Shown: positions 34,964 through 43,489 of the stretch, piece after piece
Layout of the letters: every line of letters begins with the position of its first letter
Position numbering within the stretch: position 1 is the first letter of the stretch
From: a virus
DNA: 52,533 nt
Strand: one strand, 5' to 3'
Virus record (IMG/VR): IMGVR_UViG_3300021602_000010
Span: 1 to 52,533 of that record
Notes under the pieces: model-generated
What the model saw: the letters and a program-made list of their open reading frames with translations, nothing else
The model's database searches: none
Told to the model about the DNA's origin: nothing
Made by a program: the position numbers and the translations under genes

Positions 34964-36056
34964 CTGCTCGTAAACCAGCAACCTTCTTCTCAAGGGCAGT
35001 TAGTTTTGCCATTTCTGCTAACCAAGTTTCTTTAGCACATTCAATCTGTGCATCTCCTTGTGGGAGTTCGTTCTTTGCCTTCTCGTATGCCGCAAGAGCA
35101 TTACGCATCACCACGGACTGAGCAAAAGAATCATCAGTTGCCTGGGCAATGAGTTCTTTGTTCTCGTTATACTTCTTGGTTTCCTCGTCTGACGGCATTT
35201 TCATGAACGTAGCCGGATTACCAGAGTAGTTAGGCACCTGAATACCCGGACCTAACTGACCTCCCATAGCGGCTGCTATGGCTCCCCTAGTTGTCACGGT
35301 ATCAAATGCAGTCACAGGTAGCCCAATTGAACCCGAACTCCCAAATGATGCCGTTAACGCTGTCATGGCTGAGGCTGACATACCTTGTGGCAGACCCTGA
35401 GATAGGTTAGGAAGAGACGGTAAAGAAAACTTACCTGTTAGTGCCGTTGCTGATAATGTGCTTCCACTTGCCTTAACACTAGCCAACAGGCTAGCTGTCG
35501 CTGCAGGATTACCAATGGCAGCAGTTATTCCGGCTGTTCCTGGTATTTTATTAAGAGCACCAGTGGCATTATTAACTACAGTGGATATAGCTTGCTGCCC
35601 ACCGGGGATAACATTTACTCCACTGGCGATTCCCGAAGCGAATGAAGCGGCTGATTTTACCGCACTAGCAACTCCGCCAACTGTGGTATCAGTCTCTTTC
35701 ACTACCTTTTCGGCCGCTACTTTTTCTAGATCCTGGACTACCCCCGGTTTAAACTCTCCCCACCCATTTAAAATTGATGAAAATGCTGCCCCAGTTACTC
35801 CTTTTTTCAGATCAATCGTTGGGACAGCCGGAAGACTAGGAATACTCGGTAATACTGGCAACCCTGGTAGAGTCGGTAATCCTGGCAGGGATGGTAACCC
35901 CGGAAGAGATGGAACTTTTGGCAAAGAGTTAAGGGCGCCAACTCCTGCCGCAATAGAACTTACACCACCTGTGGCAAGTGCGGCTACACTGCTTGCGTAT
36001 GAGCCAGAAGAAATGGCAGTTGCTGCGCTACCGACTAATGAGTTAAGTGTTGGCAT
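34959..36056 (-). CDS. Virion structural protein with Leu-Pro-Gly repeat
   Basis: 365 residues. Residues about 45-80 are a run of LPxLPGLP units (about 12 bases per unit, DNA 35817-35924), likely a stiff extended linker. The N-terminus and middle are Ala/Ser/Gly-rich (VASAVKSAASFASGIASG) with little sign of a globular fold. The C-terminal 80 residues are helical and charged (AAYEKAKNELPQGDAQIE, then WLAEMAKLTALEKKVAGLRAA) and may form a coiled coil. It lies between gp5 and gp25 genes, so a baseplate-hub or needle-associated role is likely. Family not recognised by name. Confidence 0.6.
   Translation of the reverse strand: MPTLNSLVGSAATAISSGSYASSVAALATGGVSSIAAGVGALNSLPKVPSLPGLPSLPGLPTLPGLPVLPSIPSLPAVPTIDLKKGVTGAAFSSILNGWGEFKPGVVQDLEKVAAEKVVKETDTTVGGVASAVKSAASFASGIASGVNVIPGGQQAISTVVNNATGALNKIPGTAGITAAIGNPAATASLLASVKASGSTLSATALTGKFSLPSLPNLSQGLPQGMSASAMTALTASFGSSGSIGLPVTAFDTVTTRGAIAAAMGGQLGPGIQVPNYSGNPATFMKMPSDEETKKYNENKELIAQATDDSFAQSVVMRNALAAYEKAKNELPQGDAQIECAKETWLAEMAKLTALEKKVAGLRAA
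35817..35924 (-). repeat. Leu-Pro-Gly coding repeat
   Basis: About nine units of roughly 12 bases coding LPxLPGLP-like steps inside the structural gene at 34959-36056. The units are degenerate at the DNA level, so the peptide pattern rather than the DNA seems to be selected. Confidence 0.7.
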
Positions 36057-36628
36057 TAGATCCTCCTAGAGTTCTTGACGAAATCAACAGTGGCAGCAAC
36101 ACCAACGGTGGCACCGGACATTACCAATCCGGATATTTGTGTCGGATCCTCTTTCCCGGTTAGTACACCGGCAGCGGCAAGCGCCGACTGTGACTGCCTA
36201 AGGTTTGCCACCATAACCATCGTTTGTGCCGATATACTATTGACAAGAGCCGGAAGGGAATGCACCCCGCCTCTTCCCGTGAACAGATTAGGCGTCATCA
36301 CTTTGTCAACCGCTTTTCCGGCATTCACCAACTTTATAATAAGAGCGGCTGATCCGAACTTTAGAATACCGGCATTTTCAAGTTGTGCCGGACTCAGTCC
36401 GAACTTACCAACTACTACGGTATATGGAGGTCGGCCTGATCCATTAAGAGATATGGTTTGATATCCCAGATTTTGCCAGTTTGGATACTGTGTAGTAAGC
36501 AATGGATTTTGCCCGATGATAGACGACACCGTTGCCACTAATGCTGATGTAGTATTTCGGTCAATTGAATTGCTCACTGGCTCCGCCGGCGGAGCAGTGG
36601 CAATTACAGCAGTTGTTACACGGGTCAT
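36056..36628 (-). CDS. Virion protein downstream of gp5, unknown family
   Basis: 190 residues. Alternating polar and Ala/Val-rich segments, with GKFGLSPAQLENAGILKFGS near 73-92 and FTGRGGVHSLPALVNSISAQ near 116-135. The first resembles the L-x-x-x-G-x-L-K-P/F-G segments of small repeat modules found in phage hub proteins, but I cannot name the family. ATGA overlap with the gp5 gene upstream and one-base overlap with the gene downstream imply coupled synthesis with the needle. Confidence 0.55.
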   Translation of the reverse strand: MTRVTTAVIATAPPAEPVSNSIDRNTTSALVATVSSIIGQNPLLTTQYPNWQNLGYQTISLNGSGRPPYTVVVGKFGLSPAQLENAGILKFGSAALIIKLVNAGKAVDKVMTPNLFTGRGGVHSLPALVNSISAQTMVMVANLRQSQSALAAAGVLTGKEDPTQISGLVMSGATVGVAATVDFVKNSRRI

Positions 36629-38127
36629 AGACCTGCCGCCTTGTTCGCATCTACTGTCGCCGGAGATGGTTCACCGGGGAGAGAATCACCAGAACTGAAG
36701 TTAACTTTGACATCCACTCCCTGACCGGCGCTTGCCCATGGAGAATGAGCAGGTGCTCTGGATACGATACTCTTTAACTTACCTGGTGCCGCAGCAAATC
36801 CTTTGGCGTCATCGTATAGGGTGTCGGTATGGGCCAGTATTTTTATGGGTTTTACATCTTGTGGGACAAGTCCGGCGGCGCCAGTATTTAGATTGACATT
36901 AGAGCCGTTGATGTACGTAGTGGAATTACTAAGATATGATGCCTCGCCGGACGAGGCCATGCTCATTCCGGCTCCTACCTTGACTGTGTATTTCCCAATA
37001 GAATATAAGCTAAAGTCAGTACCTACTTTTTGTGTAGTTTCTTTTGTTGACTCAATCCTAATGCTTTCAGCAGATACGTTCAGCCCTTTAGCAGCATTTA
37101 TGTTTATATTGTTGTCGGCATGAAGATTCAGATCACCCTGTGTTCTGATGTTGACGCTGTTGCTGGCATACATGTCAATGGTGCCTTCTTTACCAAGTTC
37201 AATCCAGGTCTGACCATTGGCATGAGCAATGAAAAGGCACTGTCCGTCATCACTCATCAATATTTGATGGCCAAGTGAGGTGCGTATTCTGATGAGTTGG
37301 TCTCGCCCCTGTACGTCGCCGTCGTCCATAACTAGAGTGTGTCCTGCCCGGCGAGAGACGACTGCAAGGTCGGAGTCAGGCGCAGTAGCAGCAGAACTTA
37401 GAATTGATTCATCAGTGAACCCACCTTGATAAATTGGTCTACCCGGGGTACTAACTCCCCAACCCACTCTTGACGGAGATTCGCGCTGAGATGAACTTCC
37501 GATTACACCACGAATCGGGTCTCTTATAAGTCCTTGTTGTGCAAGGGCAGCAGCAACATAACTATGAACTGGCTTTGGAGTTTTGAGGAACTCTGATGAA
37601 TTTGCCTTGGACAAGTTATTGGTGTTCATGTTAGTCACTGGCAGCACTGTTGCTCCTCCGTAACTCTTTGCTTCACCTTGGTTCATAGTGACTTTAGTAC
37701 TGCCACCGATAGCAGGAACCATATGTAGAGCCTCTGCCTCTGGAATACATCCGATGTAGTAACCATAGTTAGGGTCACCCTTAATGAAAAGACAGATTAC
37801 TTGAGTTCCGATATCAGGAGGGCTGGTCCACATTCCATACGACACCGGATTCTTTTTATAGTCTCCATAGGAATCAGACGAGGATGGACCGGTTGCTTTT
37901 GTAAGTCCATAGAAAGGACTCATGTAACTCACTGGCGTCCATGATCTACTATCATTTGGATCTTTACCGCCGAATTCAGATAGATATACCCAGATTCTTC
38001 CTGCACGTATAGGATCAATATTGTCCTTGACAATACCGATCAGCGGGGCCATGCGTGGGTTTGCGCCGCCTGCTTCTGGTGTGAAGGCTTTCGGGACGCC
38101 TTGTGGTTTAATTAGATTAATTGCCAT
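36625..38127 (-). CDS. 5: Baseplate hub / central needle protein, gp5-like without lysozyme domain
   Basis: 500 residues. The N-terminus has GIVKDNIDPIRAGRIWVYL (about 31-49), the OB-fold start of gp5/VgrG proteins that binds the gp27-type hub. From about 270 (HTLVMDDGD, then LGHQILMSDDG) to about 425 the sequence becomes short repeats (SVNIRTQGDLNLHADNNINI), the gp5C/VgrG triple beta-helix of the needle. T4 gp5 carries a lysozyme domain between these parts; here the intervening about 130 residues show no lysozyme-like E-x8-D/C-x5-T pattern. Wall digestion must come from elsewhere or is not needed. Start ATG agrees with the 3-base gap to the upstream gene. Confidence 0.8.
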   Translation of the reverse strand: MAINLIKPQGVPKAFTPEAGGANPRMAPLIGIVKDNIDPIRAGRIWVYLSEFGGKDPNDSRSWTPVSYMSPFYGLTKATGPSSSDSYGDYKKNPVSYGMWTSPPDIGTQVICLFIKGDPNYGYYIGCIPEAEALHMVPAIGGSTKVTMNQGEAKSYGGATVLPVTNMNTNNLSKANSSEFLKTPKPVHSYVAAALAQQGLIRDPIRGVIGSSSQRESPSRVGWGVSTPGRPIYQGGFTDESILSSAATAPDSDLAVVSRRAGHTLVMDDGDVQGRDQLIRIRTSLGHQILMSDDGQCLFIAHANGQTWIELGKEGTIDMYASNSVNIRTQGDLNLHADNNININAAKGLNVSAESIRIESTKETTQKVGTDFSLYSIGKYTVKVGAGMSMASSGEASYLSNSTTYINGSNVNLNTGAAGLVPQDVKPIKILAHTDTLYDDAKGFAAAPGKLKSIVSRAPAHSPWASAGQGVDVKVNFSSGDSLPGEPSPATVDANKAAGL

Positions 38128-38130
38128 TCA

Positions 38131-40434
38131 TTATGCTCCGGATGCTTTATCTGTTTGTGATAGTGCAGCATCATCGTCTGTAACTGGGCCGGTCGGCGTC
38201 GATACTGTTATCTGGGTTGCACCTAGTTTTCTATACTTTGCTGATGCATTGGGATTACCAAAGGCGGCGCCACCACCACCAAGGGCAATAGCCGATTCGG
38301 CTCCGCCGGCAGCAACCCATCCATTGGATGCCGCATTAGCTTGTTCAGCAGTGGCGCCACCTTGACCACCACGACCAGCACCAGGGCCAGTAGCACTAGG
38401 TGTAGTAACTGTAGCGTTGGGAAATGTATTAATTGCAGTGGTCAGATCCTGAGTGAATGACCCTTTGGCGAACGTGCTTACTACGCTTACCAGCAAGTAA
38501 CTCATTGCCCCATTTAGTTTTTTGCGAACATCGTCCGGATATGGGAAAAATTCAATATTACCGTTAACTTTCAAAGTTCCCGTGCTGTTCATATAATCCT
38601 GCGCCTCCTTATATGAAACTTCAATGAACGGCTGTCCACCGGTTGGATTAAGGGTATAACCATCAGCAGTATAATAACCAGAGGACTGCGATGAGTCAGG
38701 CATCAGATAATCAGGGTCGCCTAGAATTTGTATCTTTGTTTTGGTGTAGGCATTAGGGTCTCTCAGCCTTGTTATAGTTGCATCTACGTTTACGGTTCCG
38801 ACTCCCTCTCTGCCCTGTTGCTCCACGTTAGTTTTAAAGTTTGGGTTATTCGGTACACCATCTGTACCAGACCCCATATACATAGTGTTAAAATAAGCAT
38901 AATCAAATTGCTGTTCAATTTTTATCACTTCAGAATTTTTTCCGGTTAGCCAATAGTCATACCTCTTGTATGCCCCGTAATATTTTTTAGGCGCTTCAGA
39001 GAATGAGGTTGCCGTTGCCGGAATGGAATACGGCCCGATAATGTAAGTTATTTTATAGGCGAAATCATTTTGTTGATCATTCCATCCGATTATCTCAACA
39101 TCAGAACTGATATTAAACCACCTGTACTCTGCACTTGCAGTGACCGTTATAGCATTTTCAGTTTCATCATCTGGTTCTGGCTTGCTGGCCTGTATAATCT
39201 TTAAAGAATCCTCAACCCAAGAACTAAACTTCATAATCTGCGTTATTGCTGTGATAATAGAGGTTCCGCTTCTGATCATGACGTTCTTAACATTGACATT
39301 CAGTATGGCCTTTTGTGCTGCTTTTTCTGTGGAGCCCGACGAGTCGCTAATCGTGACCCCAGGTGAATTATCTTTAGAGGTGTCTGCTAAACTTTTTAGT
39401 CTGGCTTTTTTAAACGTTTCCTGATCAGTGTCACTACCGACCCACTTAACCTTATACACATTGGGGTAAGCCAATCGGGGTTTAGCAGCCTCGGACGCTT
39501 GATTCTTTACATCTACTGGCGGATGCGCCAGTTTTTTCTGAGCATCATTGATCTGTGTCAGCAACCCATGTATTCCTGGTGGATCATTATCTGAATCTAT
39601 ATCTCCACCAATGGCGTCAGCAACATACTCAGCAACAACCGTGATATCTTCGGCCACGGTTCCTCTATTAATACCAAACGAAGTCGTAGGTGCCAGTGTT
39701 GCTGCACTAATATCATACCTTGTTTCTCTGCCATCTAACTTGAACTTCAATGAGGTAATAATTATTTCATAGAAGTGATCAAACACTTCTCCTGATTCAG
39801 TAGTTAGTGCGTTTTGACTGGCAATGTCTGAACTGGTCATGACCTTACCATTGGAGTCATATCCTCTGAAACCAACTGACAGAATGAAGAACTGCCGTGT
39901 CGGATTAAATGTGGCAGTTGAGGTGCTATATCCTGGGATCGTTGAAACGCTACGGATTGTGTTCAGTGCCTGATTTAACTTGGTGATGAATGAGAACCCA
40001 TACGGTTCAGTAATGCTAAATGATAAAGCAGTTGTTGTAGGGCTTGCTGCCGGAAGAACCGTGGTGATTTTTAGATTATCAATGAAGAAATCTAATTCAA
40101 ATCCGTCTGCTCTTGTAGTTGGGACTGAGTTTGGTGTGCCGCCACTCTGGGCAATGATATATGCCCCGGGTGTCTTTGCGTTTATATTCTTTCTGCCAGA
40201 TTGAACAAAGGCATTATATGCATCAGGTGACACCATGTATAAAGTCAGATGATAAGTAGAACTGGAGAAATTACTAAGGGGATTGTTTGGTCGTTTGGGC
40301 AACCTCTTGCCCACGATAGTCACAGGGGCAAACTCTGTTGTGCCAGTTACAGGTGTTACATTGGTGGTAAAGGCGCTCCCACCTTTATCCCCGCCTTTAT
40401 CCCCGTCTGCTGCACCGATGATTTGATCAGGCAT
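38131..40434 (-). CDS. Large virion protein, probable baseplate hub component
   Basis: 767 residues. A Gly/Asp/Lys-rich N-terminus (GDKGGDKGG) precedes a beta-rich body with FELDFFIDNLKITTVLP and FSITEPYGFSFITKLNQAL, which reads like the tail-tube-like fold shared by hub proteins. A central helical region (NVKNVMIRSGTSIITAITQI, about 380-420) and a second domain with FKLYTSN-free beta strands follow; the C-terminal 90 residues are low complexity (GAGRGGQGGATAEQANAAS). Sitting between gp53 and gp5 genes it may be the gp27 functional equivalent that anchors gp5. That assignment is a guess from position; no gp27 similarity is obvious by eye. Confidence 0.55.
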   Translation of the reverse strand: MPDQIIGAADGDKGGDKGGSAFTTNVTPVTGTTEFAPVTIVGKRLPKRPNNPLSNFSSSTYHLTLYMVSPDAYNAFVQSGRKNINAKTPGAYIIAQSGGTPNSVPTTRADGFELDFFIDNLKITTVLPAASPTTTALSFSITEPYGFSFITKLNQALNTIRSVSTIPGYSTSTATFNPTRQFFILSVGFRGYDSNGKVMTSSDIASQNALTTESGEVFDHFYEIIITSLKFKLDGRETRYDISAATLAPTTSFGINRGTVAEDITVVAEYVADAIGGDIDSDNDPPGIHGLLTQINDAQKKLAHPPVDVKNQASEAAKPRLAYPNVYKVKWVGSDTDQETFKKARLKSLADTSKDNSPGVTISDSSGSTEKAAQKAILNVNVKNVMIRSGTSIITAITQIMKFSSWVEDSLKIIQASKPEPDDETENAITVTASAEYRWFNISSDVEIIGWNDQQNDFAYKITYIIGPYSIPATATSFSEAPKKYYGAYKRYDYWLTGKNSEVIKIEQQFDYAYFNTMYMGSGTDGVPNNPNFKTNVEQQGREGVGTVNVDATITRLRDPNAYTKTKIQILGDPDYLMPDSSQSSGYYTADGYTLNPTGGQPFIEVSYKEAQDYMNSTGTLKVNGNIEFFPYPDDVRKKLNGAMSYLLVSVVSTFAKGSFTQDLTTAINTFPNATVTTPSATGPGAGRGGQGGATAEQANAASNGWVAAGGAESAIALGGGGAAFGNPNASAKYRKLGATQITVSTPTGPVTDDDAALSQTDKASGA

Positions 40435-40435
40435 T

Positions 40436-40735
40436 TTAGAATCCTAATGCGGTCTGAAGTGTGGTAGCAGTGGGCAGATAAATGCCGACTCCGGTAACAA
40501 AATCAAAAAACGGATCTGCAAGCCTGTTCGGATTTCTGCTGCCAAACACCCACCAGAGCCTGGAATCTGTATATAGATCATACGCCAACAGATCAGGTCG
40601 CAGATTATAAACTGGAGTAATTTCCCAGTATACATCTCCTGGTTGGCTTGGGATCAGACGATTCTGCATGACATCTAAATAGTTGCCATTGGTTACATCA
40701 GTGAGATAATACGGACTTGTTGCTGGATATGACAT
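40436..40735 (-). CDS. 53: Baseplate wedge protein gp53
   Basis: 99 residues from the ATG at 40735, chosen because it overlaps the upstream stop as TAATG and follows a strong GGAGG; an in-frame TTG two codons earlier is less likely. The signature YNLRPDLLAYDLYTDSRLWW, then VFGSRNPNRLADPFFDF and GIYLP, is that of gp53, which completes the wedge and joins wedges into the hexagonal baseplate in T4. The length is short but usual for homologues in cyanophage-like genomes, which keep only the core of the T4 protein (about 196 residues). Confidence 0.85.
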   Translation of the reverse strand: MSYPATSPYYLTDVTNGNYLDVMQNRLIPSQPGDVYWEITPVYNLRPDLLAYDLYTDSRLWWVFGSRNPNRLADPFFDFVTGVGIYLPTATTLQTALGF

Positions 40736-42465
40736 TACCAAATACCTCCACCTTTACGTTTTGTGCCTTGTAGTAACTCACCTGTGGCATATTTCGTCAG
40801 GCTAAAGTTATTGCTGATGTCGCTTCGCGTTACGACTGGGTATGCTGTGATAGCTATTTGCATTTTAGTCGGGACATAAGTTGGCTTGGTGTAAGGAGTT
40901 GATGAACTAAACGCTGGTGGGGCCGAAAGCCCACCGGGTGTTAGCCCTGGACCAAGCCGGGTAGTTGATGCCGTAAGATTATTACCTTTAGCTTGTGATC
41001 CGATACTACCAACACCCGCCCTCACATAATCAACATCAGTTGGCAGGGTGTAGTTAAAAGATGTAATGACCAACGGGTGAGCATCAAATTGATATTCACC
41101 CAGACCTGATAGATAACATAGAGGCGGAGGGGTTCCATTCAATGGATCCTGATCGTTTCCATAGAACATCTTAGTCACTGATCTGAAAAAGTGAATTACT
41201 GCCAGCAGATAGTTTGCCTCAAATGTATCCTGAGCAGTAAATTCTGCTGTGATCGTCACAATATCTACACTACTTGAACCATATTGAAATATCTTATAGT
41301 TGGAATGGGTAAGGGTAGTCGGCTCGTAGTGAGCGGCGTACGCCACTGTAATATTAGGAGTATACGGGAAGATGACACCGTCAGTGGCAACTAGCGGTAA
41401 CAGTATTCCTTCAGCGCCCTTCGCCTTATACAGATAGTTTGCACCTGGTGATAAACTCAGACGAACTCGCCAGTCTTCTTTTGCCTGGAAGTTAGTGGCA
41501 TCTTGTGCGTTCGCAGTTTCCTGAGTTACTGCCTTTTCAGCAGTTAATCCGCGACGACTTTCTCTGAGTAATTCAGCTTCGGCTTCTCTAGCTGCCTGTT
41601 CATCTGCTGCTATCTGATCCGCTTCTATTTGATCAAGAGCCTGTTGATTCTCAGCATCTTTTTGATCTTGAACGTTATTGTATCCAGTACTAAAGGCATA
41701 ATCTTGATCTGCTTCCTGTTGGGCTTGAATGGCGTCTGCCATCAAATCCGGTGGTGTCTCTAAATTTTGTTCTGATAGGGCAGCAACCTGATCGGCAATT
41801 ACTGCATCAGCAGCGGCGTTTGCGGCGATTTGTTCATCAATTCCAGTTACGTCAATTGATTGTATAATACCAACGTTGGCTGCGGCCTCTGCTTCTCCGG
41901 CGTTTCCTTCATTTACTAATGGAACAACTTGAGCGGCAGCTATTTCGTTGGAATCCGGAGGTGTCGGTTGTCCTGAAGCCGGCTGTTCTGCTGGCGGGGC
42001 CGGTGAGGTTACTACTGGTGTGACTGGTGTTGTTACTGTAGTATTACTTTGACCCGGGGTAACAGTTGCCGGTGGGGTGTTTACTGCTGTAGTAGGAGCG
42101 CCCGATGATGCAGTTGCGGCCTGTGTATCGGCATTCTTTATAGTTGCCTGTAATGTTTGCACCTGTGATACTACTTGATTATAATTACCGGTTGCCTGAC
42201 TAAAGGCTTCTTGGGCAGCATAATAGGTACTTCTTGCTGCTTGCCATTCAGTGTATCCGGGAGAGGAGGGGTCAACTCCATTTAATCCAGGAAACAAGGT
42301 CATCCAATAAGTTATTGAATATTGACTTTTTGTTTTTGTTACAGCAAACTGGGCAGCAGTAACGTCAGCCAGTGCTGCATTTTGTGCCGCAATTGCGGCA
42401 GGCAACTGCGCTGCGGCATTACTTGATACTTGTTGCCATTCTGCTGCTGTTGTTGGGTCTGCCAT
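40735..42465 (-). CDS. Virion protein with coiled-coil N-terminus and tube-cap-like C-terminal domain
   Basis: 576 residues. The first about 120 are Ala/Gln-rich helices, followed by a Pro/Thr linker (about 125-170: TPPATVTPGQSNTTVTTPVT) and a long Glu/Gln/Ala-rich coiled coil (about 205-330: QALDQIEADQIAADEQAARE). The C-terminal domain (about 330-530) has ITVAYAAHYEPTTLTHSNYK, AEFTAQDTFEANYLLAVIHF and later ITSFNYTLPTDVDYV. This ordering recalls the tube-cap/tube-initiator proteins gp48/gp54, but the match is loose. As the first gene of the leftward operon, behind a GATAAATA octamer, it is probably a baseplate or tube-associated protein. Family unproven. Confidence 0.55.
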   Translation of the reverse strand: MADPTTAAEWQQVSSNAAAQLPAAIAAQNAALADVTAAQFAVTKTKSQYSITYWMTLFPGLNGVDPSSPGYTEWQAARSTYYAAQEAFSQATGNYNQVVSQVQTLQATIKNADTQAATASSGAPTTAVNTPPATVTPGQSNTTVTTPVTPVVTSPAPPAEQPASGQPTPPDSNEIAAAQVVPLVNEGNAGEAEAAANVGIIQSIDVTGIDEQIAANAAADAVIADQVAALSEQNLETPPDLMADAIQAQQEADQDYAFSTGYNNVQDQKDAENQQALDQIEADQIAADEQAAREAEAELLRESRRGLTAEKAVTQETANAQDATNFQAKEDWRVRLSLSPGANYLYKAKGAEGILLPLVATDGVIFPYTPNITVAYAAHYEPTTLTHSNYKIFQYGSSSVDIVTITAEFTAQDTFEANYLLAVIHFFRSVTKMFYGNDQDPLNGTPPPLCYLSGLGEYQFDAHPLVITSFNYTLPTDVDYVRAGVGSIGSQAKGNNLTASTTRLGPGLTPGGLSAPPAFSSSTPYTKPTYVPTKMQIAITAYPVVTRSDISNNFSLTKYATGELLQGTKRKGGGIW

Positions 42466-42483
42466 GATAGTGTTTCCTATTAG

Positions 42484-42491
42484 TATTTATC
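42484..42491 (-). promoter_or_regulatory. Late-promoter-like octamer GATAAATA heading the baseplate operon
   Basis: Minus-strand GATAAATA (7 of 8) ending 18 bases before the ATG at 42465, with AGGAAA as ribosome site in between. This is the only promoter-like site seen before the leftward run of gp53, gp5 and gp25 genes. Confidence 0.55.
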
Positions 42492-42523
42492 TGTGAAAAA
42501 TCCCACCTTTTTTACTAATATAC

Positions 42524-42552
42524 TTGTTTTCTGCCATTGAATATGTTATAAT
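42524..42552 (+). promoter_or_regulatory. Host-type (sigma-70-like) promoter for gp55
   Basis: TTGTTT (42524-42529), a 17-base spacer and TATAAT (42547-42552) with an extended TGT just before it. Transcription would start near 42559, giving a leader of about 25 bases that contains AAGGAAA seven bases before the ATG at 42584. This is a perfect -10 and gives gp55 expression before late promoters become active. Confidence 0.7.
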
Positions 42553-42583
42553 TACAGAGCATAACAATAAGATAAGGAAAACT

Positions 42584-43489
42584 ATGTCACTACTACCAGC
42601 CCCGAGGAAGCCAGTCAATTATCTGAACAATAGAGACATTCTGAAAGAAATACATACCAGTAAAAATACCTACTGTCATTTCACGGACCCGGAAGTCCAT
42701 CGGTACGATATGATTGTGGATATGCCCCAGGCGCCACTTGATGAAAGTTTGGCGTATGCGTTTCGTCCCGAAAGTATTCAGTTGGCCAAAGAAAATCGGG
42801 CAATCCGTCTGAGCCAGGAAGCCGGAGTCAAAGATTCGGTCAAGGCTGCTGATATCCTAACCACTGACTTAGTATTTAGGGTGATGACTTGGACCCATGT
42901 CCCAGTGGCACCAAAACAACCAAGGAAAACGGTAAAAAAGAAAACGGCCAAGGACATATTTGAGTTCGAGGAAGCCGATCCTGATGAGAAGTTTGCTGAT
43001 CTGGAAGACAACGTGACCAAAGCAGAAGTAGATGACATGGTTCATGTAAAGGTAAACTTCCCACCGTTTCAACACTATAAAATTGACCCAAATAACACAT
43101 TCTTCTGCGTTGGTAAGTCTCACTGGCAGGGTGATTTAGAAAGTGGTGTGTTCAATAAAGACCATGGGCAAGCCACTAACAAACTGGCGCGCATGTATAT
43201 TATGATGTGTGAAAAGTATGCCATGAAGTATAACTGGCGCGGATATACTTATCGTGACGAGATGCAAAACTCAGCTATCCTTCAACTCACCTATGTTGGT
43301 CTCCGATTCAACGAAGCTAAATCCGCAAACCCGTTTGCGTTCTACACCGCAGTCATCACCAACTCATTCTGTCGTGTTCTTAACACTGAAAAACGAAATC
43401 AAAATATTCGGGACGACATACTAGAAATCAACGGCCTCAACCCAAGTTGGTCTCGGTCATCAATTAGTTCAACTCACTTTGACGAGTAA
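42584..43489 (+). CDS. 55: Late-transcription sigma factor gp55 with large N-terminal insertion
   Basis: 301 residues from the ATG at 42584, preceded by AAGGAAA; an in-frame TTG at 42524 lies inside the promoter. The start (KPVNYLNNRDILKEI, 9-23) corresponds to the YNYVNNKELL start of T4 gp55. The sigma-like core is at about 198-275 (LARMYIMMCEKYAMKYNWRG, YRDEMQNSAILQ, NPFAFYTAVITNSFCRVLN). Gp55 binds RNA polymerase and recognises the TATAAATA late promoter. T4 gp55 is 185 residues; here about 150 extra residues (about 30-185) with a Lys-rich stretch and a very acidic stretch separate the two conserved parts. The T4 C-terminal clamp-binding motif (LDFLYE type) is not evident; this protein ends SSISSTHFDE. 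The 3' end overlaps the convergent HNH gene by 26 bases. Confidence 0.85.
   Translation: MSLLPAPRKPVNYLNNRDILKEIHTSKNTYCHFTDPEVHRYDMIVDMPQAPLDESLAYAFRPESIQLAKENRAIRLSQEAGVKDSVKAADILTTDLVFRVMTWTHVPVAPKQPRKTVKKKTAKDIFEFEEADPDEKFADLEDNVTKAEVDDMVHVKVNFPPFQHYKIDPNNTFFCVGKSHWQGDLESGVFNKDHGQATNKLARMYIMMCEKYAMKYNWRGYTYRDEMQNSAILQLTYVGLRFNEAKSANPFAFYTAVITNSFCRVLNTEKRNQNIRDDILEINGLNPSWSRSSISSTHFDE

Noticed and set aside
34952-34993. Upstream start of gp25
   Set aside because: Would add a basic 14-residue tail overlapping the upstream gene; homologues start at the PTFIGFS segment.
35817-35924. CRISPR-like or iteron repeat
   Set aside because: The short units are in frame, degenerate and code for a Leu-Pro-Gly peptide; there are no spacers.
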